From Methylotenera sp. UBA6020 (GTDB lineage: Bacteria; Pseudomonadota; Gammaproteobacteria; Burkholderiales; Methylophilaceae): 5,063 nucleotides of DNA. A program made the translations under genes and the position numbers. Location: assembly GCA_002429455.1 (NCBI GenBank), contig DIZU01000227.1, positions 1-5,063 of the forward strand. Reading direction: 5' to 3'. Every line of letters starts with the position of its first letter. Positions within the stretch are counted from its first letter, which is position 1. Of the stretch, positions 1 to 5,063 are shown piece by piece. The notes under the pieces are model-generated. The model searched no databases and was not told the DNA's origin. It saw only the letters and a program-made list of their open reading frames with translations.

Positions 1-52
1 ATTTCCAAGATAAATACTATTTTAATCATTTCAGTTTTTTCTTTGCACAATG

Positions 53-80
53 AAAAATCCCAGTAAATTTTACTGGGATT
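53..80 (-). terminator. Second hairpin with U tract downstream of the porin
   Basis: An 11-bp perfect inverted repeat (56-66 with 70-80, three-base loop) reads on the minus strand as a stem ending in GGGATT, followed by a run of five T (53-57). It looks like an intrinsic terminator for minus-strand transcription, acting as a backup about 65 bases beyond the first porin terminator. On the plus strand the stem is followed by AAGTTTAG, a poor U tract. The 40 bases between the two hairpins (81-120), and bases 1-52, hold no gene that I can see. Confidence 0.65.
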
Positions 81-120
81 AAGTTTAGTCGGCATTATTA
101 CATTTCTAAGGAAGATTAAA

Positions 121-150
121 TAAAAACGGCATACAAAGATGCCGTTTTTA
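121..150 (-). terminator. Intrinsic terminator of the porin gene
   Basis: A 12-bp inverted repeat (121-132 with 139-150, loop of six) has a CGGCAT/ATGCCG core flanked by A5 and T5 runs. It begins 26 bases after the porin stop codon. Because A and T runs flank both sides, it could also end plus-strand transcription coming from the left, but no plus-strand gene is visible in the window. Confidence 0.85.
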
Positions 151-175
151 GTTTCGTACTAAAAAGAACTACATT

Positions 176-1630
176 TTAGAATCTCCAAGTTACGTCAGCT
201 TGAAGTAAGTTATAAGTTTTTGTATCAATATTGCTTGTATCTACAGAATAACCAGTCCCAATATTGTCGTTAATACGTGTGCCATGTGCACCAATCAAGG
301 TGACGAAAGCATTATCAGCAAGCATGTAGTCTCCACGAGCAGCAACACCTTGCATGTTCACTTGTGCATTCATGATATCGGAGTCAATTAAGTTTGCATC
401 TAATGCAAAAGCTTCAACACGTTGGTACCAAGCCCTAGCAGCCCAATCACGTTTCTTCATCGCTTTTGCACCCTTCTCCCAAGTTTTTAAATCAGGTGCT
501 GAACCAATTGCCATACCGAGAATGAAGGCATTATCTTCACTACCGTATTTAGCTAAGTTGACATCTCCTGTATTTTTCGCTCGGGCATCAGCATCAAAAT
601 TGTGCGCATACTCACCAAATACTTTCATACCAAGATTACCGGCCATCAAATTATATTCTGCAGGGACTTCAAGTACTTTTAAATTATTAACTCCTGTTGT
701 ACCTGGTGCACCGTATGCTAATGTTGCTCCACCAAAATTACTAGACGCAGGATTGCCAGGGTTAAATGTACCTAATGGACCGGTTGTTTTATCACCAGCA
801 TATATATAGTATGTTGCAGCAACTTTGTAAGCTGAATCATCATTAATTTGTCCATGTGCACCCACCTGGATTGGGAATATTTTAGTTGTTTGTGTATTTT
901 TAGCAATATTGGATGTATTTTCATCATACTTAGCTTTTAGATACCACTGGCCCAAATTTGCAAAAACATCGGTATTTCCAATTTTATAGTTAATTTTCTC
1001 AGTCAAACCCTCTGGAGTAACATCACCATCCCAAACTAATGATGTTGTGTAAAGTTGGTTTTCTTGACGACCGGCTATTAAAGTAAGCCAATCCGCTGCA
1101 TTCCACCCGATATAAGCTCTATCAACTAAAGCAGACCCATTTTTTGAATTTACACCGTCTGAGTTTGCCGTTGAAAATTGAGCAAAATCAACGTTTGGTG
1201 AACGACTAGAGCTATTAGAAGCAAATCTTATCTCAGTGAAAAAATCGTTATCTGAAGCTGTCTTTAAACCCAAGTGCCAAGCATATCTTCCACGACCTAG
1301 GTAATCTTTGGCATCAGCACCACTTTTACCCATACCCTTAGATTCCCGCGTTTCATAACGCACTCTCATATCACCAGTAGGAGTAATACTATTAATATAG
1401 TCGCCAAGAACAACTTTACTCTTAGCTTTTTCAACTTTTTTGTCGGCAAGGCTAATATCGTTTTCACGACCTTTCATCAACGGCATAGCTTCTTCTTCAG
1501 TCAGTACACCTTTTTGTACCAATGCTTGGACAAGATCAAATGTAGAGTCTGCCATTGCATTTACACCCAAGCCCATCATCAGCGAGCCTGCTAGCGTTGC
1601 CGCAACCAAGCTATGTAATTTGTAGTTCAT
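176..1630 (-). CDS. Outer-membrane porin, 'putative porin' (Porin_5-like) family
   Basis: Predicted 484-residue secreted beta-barrel protein of the outer membrane, presumably a passive channel; the solute is not evident. Residues 1-27 are a signal peptide: Lys at position 4, a hydrophobic core, and a VNAMA cleavage site before DSTFD. After it comes a short helical segment with LVQKGVLTEEEA (about 37-48) and a Lys-rich stretch (about 57-73). The barrel appears to begin at GDMRVRYE (about 86-93), with alternating aromatic/polar strands to a C-terminal WRF, the terminal Phe expected of a BAM substrate. I see no cysteine. The N-terminal LVQKGVLT-type motif is what I associate with proteins labelled 'putative porin' in Methylophilaceae and Geobacter; this is from memory. 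Start: ATG at 1630 has AGGGGA (1636-1641) five bases upstream. The adjacent in-frame TTG at 1633 is less likely. It is transcribed alone, between terminators on both sides. Confidence 0.87.
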   Translation of the reverse strand: MNYKLHSLVAATLAGSLMMGLGVNAMADSTFDLVQALVQKGVLTEEEAMPLMKGRENDISLADKKVEKAKSKVVLGDYINSITPTGDMRVRYETRESKGMGKSGADAKDYLGRGRYAWHLGLKTASDNDFFTEIRFASNSSSRSPNVDFAQFSTANSDGVNSKNGSALVDRAYIGWNAADWLTLIAGRQENQLYTTSLVWDGDVTPEGLTEKINYKIGNTDVFANLGQWYLKAKYDENTSNIAKNTQTTKIFPIQVGAHGQINDDSAYKVAATYYIYAGDKTTGPLGTFNPGNPASSNFGGATLAYGAPGTTGVNNLKVLEVPAEYNLMAGNLGMKVFGEYAHNFDADARAKNTGDVNLAKYGSEDNAFILGMAIGSAPDLKTWEKGAKAMKKRDWAARAWYQRVEAFALDANLIDSDIMNAQVNMQGVAARGDYMLADNAFVTLIGAHGTRINDNIGTGYSVDTSNIDTKTYNLLQADVTWRF

Positions 1631-1635
1631 CAAAA

Positions 1636-1641
1636 TCCCCT
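1636..1641 (-). promoter_or_regulatory. Ribosome binding site of the porin
   Basis: AGGGGA on the minus strand lies five bases before ATG 1630 (spacer TTTTG). It supports that ATG, as the TTG just upstream at 1633 would have only a two-base spacer. Confidence 0.75.
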
Positions 1642-1655
1642 AGTTAAATTAATTT

Positions 1656-1679
1656 GCATCAATGTTTTTCAACAGATGC
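1656..1679 (-). other. Hairpin in the porin mRNA leader
   Basis: On the minus strand, GCATC and GATGC close a stem that continues as TGTT/AACA around a GAAA loop, with a two-base TT bulge on the 3' side: nine pairs in 24 bases. It starts at about the position where the GATAAC promoter would place the mRNA 5' end, and ends 14 bases before the ribosome binding site. A 5'-terminal stem-loop of this kind protects some outer-membrane protein mRNAs (ompA is the classic case). The role here is inference. Confidence 0.4.
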
Positions 1680-1685
1680 GATTTT

Positions 1686-1714
1686 GTTATCTTTATGTGA
1701 CATTTTGATGACAA
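1686..1714 (-). promoter_or_regulatory. Candidate sigma70 promoter of the porin
   Basis: TTGTCA (1709-1714, five of six matches to TTGACA) is separated by 17 bases from GATAAC (1686-1691, four of six matches to TATAAT). It predicts a start near 1679 and a leader of about 49 bases. An alternative -10, CAAAAT (1681-1686), lies ten bases beyond the candidate Pho box, as in PhoB-activated promoters, and would start near 1674. Confidence 0.5.
1697..1714 (-). promoter_or_regulatory. Candidate Pho box (PhoB site) upstream of the porin
   Basis: The minus strand reads TTGTCAT CAAA ATGTCAC, two seven-base direct repeats separated by four bases. This is the layout of the PhoB consensus CTGTCAT-N4-CTGTCAY, with each half matching six of seven positions. 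Its position, overlapping the -35 and ten bases before a -10-like CAAAAT, also fits a PhoB-activated promoter. Part of the first repeat doubles as an ordinary -35 hexamer, so chance resemblance remains possible. Confidence 0.5.
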
Positions 1715-1765
1715 AGAATCACTTAGTGGATGGCAAACAACATATAGTGGTATTTTTACAACAAT

Positions 1766-1795
1766 AAAAAAGGCGCTTGATAAAAGCGCCTTTTT
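1766..1795 (-). terminator. Intrinsic terminator of the prfB-lysS operon
   Basis: A perfect 12-bp inverted repeat (1767-1778 with 1784-1795, five-base loop) with a GGCGCTT/AAGCGCC core is followed on the minus strand by six T. It begins 24 bases after the lysS stop. The A run on the other side would allow it to work in both directions. Confidence 0.9.
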
Positions 1796-1819
1796 AAGAA
1801 TGATGATTAAAATTGTTAA

Positions 1820-3358
1820 TTATGATTCAGCACGCATATGTGGAAATAAAATCACATCACGAATACTTGCGCTATCGGTAATCATCATCACCAAACGGTC
1901 TATACCAATACCGCAGCCACCAGTTGGCGGCATGCCATATTCCAATGCGCGGATAAAATCAGCATCGTAGAACATGGCCTCAGCATCGCCTGCCTCTTTC
2001 GCTTTCATTTGCGCATAGAAGCGCGCAGCCTGGTCTTCAGCATCATTTAGCTCGCTAAAACCGTTAGCGATTTCACGCCCTGTAACAAACAGTTCAAAAC
2101 GCTCTGTGATTTCTGGATTTTTATCAGATGTTCTGGCAAGTGGTGAAACCTCAACCGGGTAGTCAATAATATAGGTGGGTTCCCATAATTGGCTTTCGGC
2201 TGTTTCTTCAAACAATGCCAATTGCAATGCACCTAACCCGGCATGGTCAAATGGCTTGGTGCCATGTTTAAGTATTTCAGCACGGAGAAAGGCCGTATCA
2301 TTCAGTTGCTCAAGCGTGTATTGCGGTGCATATTTTTGTATAGCACCGACAATCGTTAACCGTTGAAACGGCTTGCTCAAATCCAGCTCGCGACCTTGAT
2401 ATTGCAAAACTGCTGTGCCACGTGCGGCTATAGCTGCGGTACGAATACAATTTTCTGTAAAATCCATTAACCATTGGTAGTCGGTATAAGCCGCATAAAA
2501 CTCCATCATGGTGAATTCCGGGTTATGGCGAACGCTTAAACCTTCATTACGAAAGTTACGGTTAACTTCAAATACACGTTCAAAACCGCCGACCACTAAA
2601 CGCTTCAAATACAGCTCTGGCGCAATACGCATATACATTTGCATATCTAAGGCATTGTGGTGCGTGATGAATGGTTTAGCCGATGCACCACCCGGAATAG
2701 CGTGCAGCATTGGCGTTTCAACTTCTAGAAACTCATTCTCAATCATAAAATTACGAATCGCTGATACCACTTTGCTACGTGCTACGAAAGTCGCACGGGT
2801 TTCTTCGCTGGTGATTAAATCTACATAACGCTGGCGATATTTAACTTCCTGGTCTTGCAGGCCATGAAATTTTTCCGGCAAGGGGCGTAATGATTTTGTG
2901 AGTAAACGAATTTCCGTCACTTTAATCGAAAGCTCGCCAGTTTTAGTTTTAAACAAGTGGCCAGTGGCGCCTAAAAAGTCACCCAAATCCCAGTGTTTAA
3001 ACTGCTCGTAAATTTCTTCACCAACGGCATCACGCGCTACGTAAAGCTGAATACGGCTACCGGCATTGTCACCACTACCATCTTGTATGGTGGCAAAACT
3101 CGCCTTACCCATCACACGTTTTAGCATCATGCGGCCAGCTACTACAACGTTTACAGGCTCAGCCTCAAACGCTTCATTGTCTTTTTCTGAATGGGCTGCT
3201 GTTAAGTCAGCGGCTTTATGCTGTGGCTTAAAATCGTTAGGAAACGCAACACCTTGTGTGCGAATCGCTTTAAGTTTTTCACGACGTTCTGCAATCACGT
3301 GATTTTCGTCAACCGGCACTACATCGTTATTTTGTGGATTATTTTGTATATTGCTCAC
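1820..3358 (-). CDS. lysS: Lysine--tRNA ligase, class II
   Basis: Cytoplasmic enzyme that joins lysine to tRNA(Lys) using ATP. The product is 512 residues, close to the roughly 505 of E. coli LysS. A variable N-terminus (1-20) is followed by an AERREKL..I..G.AFPNDF segment (about 23-43). The anticodon-binding OB fold follows (about 69-155, with [21 protein letters not shown]). In the class II catalytic core, motif 1 ends at FLEVETPML (210-218); motif 2 is [21 protein letters not shown] (267-287, Arg270 and Glu272); motif 3 is [11 protein letters not shown] (481-491, Arg488). The lysine-pocket region [13 protein letters not shown] is at 427-439. The start codon is GTG at 3358, chosen because AGGGAG (3366-3371) lies seven bases upstream and the next residues (SNIQNN) precede the conserved region at a normal distance. 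It lies two bases after the prfB stop and shares its transcript. Nothing is missing or broken. Confidence 0.97.
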   Translation of the reverse strand: MSNIQNNPQNNDVVPVDENHVIAERREKLKAIRTQGVAFPNDFKPQHKAADLTAAHSEKDNEAFEAEPVNVVVAGRMMLKRVMGKASFATIQDGSGDNAGSRIQLYVARDAVGEEIYEQFKHWDLGDFLGATGHLFKTKTGELSIKVTEIRLLTKSLRPLPEKFHGLQDQEVKYRQRYVDLITSEETRATFVARSKVVSAIRNFMIENEFLEVETPMLHAIPGGASAKPFITHHNALDMQMYMRIAPELYLKRLVVGGFERVFEVNRNFRNEGLSVRHNPEFTMMEFYAAYTDYQWLMDFTENCIRTAAIAARGTAVLQYQGRELDLSKPFQRLTIVGAIQKYAPQYTLEQLNDTAFLRAEILKHGTKPFDHAGLGALQLALFEETAESQLWEPTYIIDYPVEVSPLARTSDKNPEITERFELFVTGREIANGFSELNDAEDQAARFYAQMKAKEAGDAEAMFYDADFIRALEYGMPPTGGCGIGIDRLVMMITDSASIRDVILFPHMRAES

Positions 3359-3360
3359 GC

Positions 3361-4465
3361 TTAAACTCCCTGCTTCAAACTTTCGGTAATAAATGGGTCA
3401 AGGTCGCCATCCAGCACGCCTTGGGTATTGCCAATTTCAACGCCTGTACGCAAATCTTTAATGCGCGATTGGTCTAACACGTAAGACCTGATTTGATGCC
3501 CCCAGCCAATGTCAGTTTTGGCATCTTCGAGCGCTTGTTTGTCGGCATTACGTTTATTCAATTCCAAGGCATATAGGGCGCCTTTGAGCATATTCATCGC
3601 TTCTGCACGGTTACGATGCTGCGACCGGTCATTTTGGCACTGCACTACAGTATTGGTTGGAATATGCGTAATACGCACGGCGGAATCAGTCTTGTTAATG
3701 TGTTGACCGCCTGCGCCACTGGCGCGGTATGTGTCTATACGCAAATCGGCCGGATTGACATCTACTTCAATGGAGTCATCCACTTCAGGGAATATCTGCA
3801 CGCTGGCGAATGAGGTATGACGCTTGGAGTTGGAATCAAACGGTGATTTACGCACCAGCCGATGCACGCCGTTTTCTGTGCGCAACGTACCATACGCATA
3901 ATCACCAGAGACTTTAATTGAAGCACCTTTAATGCCGGCTACGTCGCCTTCAGACTCTTCCAGCACTTCAACCTTAAAGCCTTTACGCTCACAGTAACGT
4001 AAATACATACGCAGCAACATATTGGCCCAGTCTTGCGCCTCAGTACCGCCACTGCCCGACTGAAACTCGATGAAACAATTGTTAGGGTCCATCGGTTGCG
4101 AAAACATGCGCCTAAATTCCATTTCGGCGATTTGTTTCTCTAGCGCTTCAGAGTCACTGGCTACGCTTAATAAAGTGTCGTCATCGTTTTCTTCACGCGC
4201 CATTTCAAACAGTTCGCGACAATCGCGCAAGTTGCTTTCCACATGAGTTAAGGCGTTTACAATTAAACTTAGCTCGCGTTTTTCTTTGCCCAAGGTTTGG
4301 CTTTTGGCGTTGTCATTCCAAATCTTCGGGTCTTCTAATAGACCGTTAACTTCTTCTAGGCGCTGACTTTTAGTTTCAAAGTCAAAGATACCCCCTAAGG
4401 GAGTTGTTGCGCTCGCCTAAATCGATTAGTCGATTGGCAATGATATTGAGTTGTTCGGCTTCCAT
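3361..4465 (-). CDS. prfB: Peptide chain release factor 2, with programmed +1 frameshift
   Basis: RF2 recognises UGA and UAA stop codons in the ribosome and triggers release of the finished protein. Translation starts at ATG 4465 ([20 protein letters not shown]...LRGYL, 27 codons), meets TGA at 4382-4384, shifts by +1 and continues from GAC at 4383 to TAA 3361. The full product is 367 residues (E. coli 365). The stop-codon-reading tripeptide SPF is at 207-209 and the catalytic GGQ at 252-254, each two residues beyond the E. coli numbering. The C-terminal part includes [22 protein letters not shown]. The residue before SGAGGQ is Ala248; E. coli K-12 has an unusual Thr there. An uninterrupted reading starting at TTG 4293 would lose 57 N-terminal residues and is not the real start. 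The binding site before ATG 4465 is weak (AAGTAAG). lysS follows after two bases. Confidence 0.96.
3366..3371 (-). promoter_or_regulatory. Ribosome binding site of lysS inside the end of prfB
   Basis: AGGGAG on the minus strand overlaps the last two or three sense codons of prfB (CAG GGA GTT TAA), seven bases before the GTG of lysS. The overlap decides the GTG start and suggests that ribosomes finishing prfB help to start lysS. Confidence 0.8.
4381..4396 (-). promoter_or_regulatory. prfB: RF2 programmed +1 frameshift signal
   Basis: The minus strand reads AGGGGG TAT CTT TGA C: an internal Shine-Dalgarno-like AGGGGG (4391-4396), three bases, the slippery CTT (4385-4387), then the TGA (4382-4384) with C after it, a poor termination context. 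This is the same arrangement as in E. coli prfB. When RF2 is scarce the ribosome pauses at TGA and slips to TTT-GAC; when it is plentiful, translation stops after 27 residues. This is autoregulation. Confidence 0.96.
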
Positions 4466-4493
4466 AATGACTTACTTATTACTAAAAACAATC

Positions 4494-4523
4494 ATTATAC
4501 AGTAAAGGCTTATGCGCTTTCAC
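4494..4523 (-). promoter_or_regulatory. Candidate sigma70 promoter for prfB-lysS
   Basis: The minus strand has a perfect TATAAT at 4494-4499. The best -35 is GTGAAA at 4518-4523 (four of six matches to TTGACA) with an 18-base spacer. It would start transcription near 4487, giving a leader of about 22 bases before ATG 4465. The -35 is weak and I cannot exclude read-through from arsC. Confidence 0.55.
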
Positions 4524-4572
4524 GTGCGAACAATCTGCCCTCAGATTAAGCCGAACTGCTTTCGCGTGTAAA
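4519..4572 (-). other. Foldable multi-arm element between arsC and prfB
   Basis: On the minus strand, arms 4561-4572 and 4519-4530 can pair over 12 positions (nine Watson-Crick, one G-T, two adjacent mismatches), including GCGAA/TTCGC. They enclose two small hairpins: AGC/GCT around a six-base loop (4549-4560) and a perfect AATCTG/CAGATT stem with an AGGG loop (4532-4547). No U tract follows, so it is not a standard terminator. The same pairs could form on the plus strand, or as a DNA cruciform. Its 3' arm overlaps the proposed -35 of prfB. The function is unknown, and the rest of the 135-base gap shows nothing else. Confidence 0.35.
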
Positions 4573-4600
4573 TAACCAAATGCTGTCTAACAATGACTAG

Positions 4601-5020
4601 TTAATTTTTAGGCTTCGCGGCATTGACCACTTCGCCGTCTTCTTTAACAAATGTACCTATATTTGAGTTTTCTAAAAGCGGCAACACCAACTCAGATGGG
4701 CGGCACAATTTAACGCCTTTCGCAGTCACCACAATCGGACGATTGATTAAAATAGGGTGCTGCAGCATGGCATCAATCAGTACATCTTCTGACAGACTTG
4801 GATCCTCTAAACCAAGCTCGGCGTAAGGCGTGCCTTTTTCGCGCAACAAATCACGTGCACTAAATCCCATTGCTGCAATTAACTTAACTAAACGCTCACG
4901 GCTAGGCGGTGTTTTAATATACTCAATCACCTCCGGCTCTATGCCACTGGCACGTATCATCGCCAACGTGTTACGAGAAGTGCCACAGGCTGGGTTATGA
5001 TAAATCGTTACTGTTTTCAT
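4601..5020 (-). CDS. arsC: Arsenate reductase (glutaredoxin-coupled)
   Basis: Cytoplasmic enzyme that reduces arsenate to arsenite with electrons from glutathione and glutaredoxin, so that arsenite can be exported. It is of the E. coli plasmid R773 ArsC type (141 residues); here there are 139. From ATG 5020 the key residues fall on the same numbers as in that enzyme: His8 and catalytic Cys12 in YHNPACGTSRN, then Arg60, Arg94 in LINRPIVVT and Arg107 in LCRPSE. This agreement is the main reason for choosing 5020. An in-frame ATG at 5047 would add nine residues (MTSLENEKL). Both starts have a similar GAGAAA a few bases upstream, so the longer form cannot be excluded. The promoter and any arsR or efflux partner lie beyond the right edge. 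No clear terminator follows; the folded element at 4519-4572 comes next. Confidence 0.93.
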   Translation of the reverse strand: MKTVTIYHNPACGTSRNTLAMIRASGIEPEVIEYIKTPPSRERLVKLIAAMGFSARDLLREKGTPYAELGLEDPSLSEDVLIDAMLQHPILINRPIVVTAKGVKLCRPSELVLPLLENSNIGTFVKEDGEVVNAAKPKN

Positions 5021-5063
5021 TAATTTCTCATTTTCTAAAGATGTCATATTTTCTCAAACGGTA

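Noticed and set aside
354..809. Plus-strand open frame of 151 codons opposite the porin
   Set aside because: It lies wholly inside the porin on the opposite strand, has no recognisable domain, and the porin has a signal peptide, ribosome binding site and barrel ending.
1722..1750. CACTAAGTG palindrome and repeated CCACTA upstream of the porin promoter
   Set aside because: The half-sites are only four to six bases long and match no operator that I recognise; this is likely chance in AT-rich sequence.
2508..2828. Plus-strand open frame of 106 codons, and other short frames, opposite lysS
   Set aside because: They are antisense to conserved class II synthetase motifs and show no homology that I recognise.
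3361..4293. prfB as a 310-residue gene starting at TTG 4293, or as a frameshifted pseudogene
   Set aside because: The upstream sequence supplies the missing N-terminus through the canonical RF2 frameshift signal, so the gene is intact and complete.
4532..4547. AATCTG/CAGATT hairpin as an arsC terminator
   Set aside because: The stem has only six pairs, is AT-rich at its base, and is followed by GTTCGC rather than a T run.
1697..4601. A linked phosphate/arsenate system formed by the Pho-box porin and arsC
   Set aside because: Arsenate mimics phosphate, but the two genes are separate units with prfB-lysS and a terminator between them; closeness alone is not evidence.
4623..4826. Plus-strand open frame opposite arsC
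   Set aside because: It is antisense to catalytic arsenate reductase sequence, with a low-complexity Ser-rich product and no recognisable family.

Overview
All genes in this window lie on the minus strand, so the order of reading is from right to left. The window looks like a piece of an ordinary, moderately AT-rich proteobacterial chromosome. Gene content (RF2 followed directly by lysyl-tRNA synthetase), the protein sequences and a porin of the 'putative porin' type suggest a betaproteobacterium, perhaps a Methylophilaceae methylotroph such as Methylotenera. That assignment is recalled from family resemblance and has not been checked by a search.

From right to left: (1) arsC (4601-5020, possibly from 5047), a glutaredoxin-coupled arsenate reductase with all its known catalytic residues; its upstream partners, if any, lie outside the window. 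(2) A 135-base gap (4466-4600) with a foldable multi-arm element and a likely promoter for the next unit. (3) prfB (3361-4465), peptide chain release factor 2, which needs a programmed +1 frameshift at an in-frame TGA (4382-4384). A naive reading misses the first 57 residues. (4) lysS (1820-3358), starting with GTG two bases after the prfB stop and with its ribosome binding site inside the end of prfB, so the two form one translation operon. A strong intrinsic terminator follows (1766-1795). (5) A 186-base regulatory gap with a candidate Pho box overlapping a sigma70-like promoter, then a short leader with a hairpin close to the predicted mRNA 5' end. (6) A 484-residue outer-membrane porin (176-1630), ended by one clear terminator (121-150) and a second hairpin with a U tract (53-80).

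No mobile element, CRISPR array, tRNA or rRNA was seen. The prfB-lysS pair is translation housekeeping with autoregulation of RF2 through the frameshift. The porin is a separate transcription unit, perhaps responsive to phosphate. I found no evidence for a wholly new multi-gene system; the observations most worth following are the candidate Pho box of the porin and the folded element between arsC and prfB.
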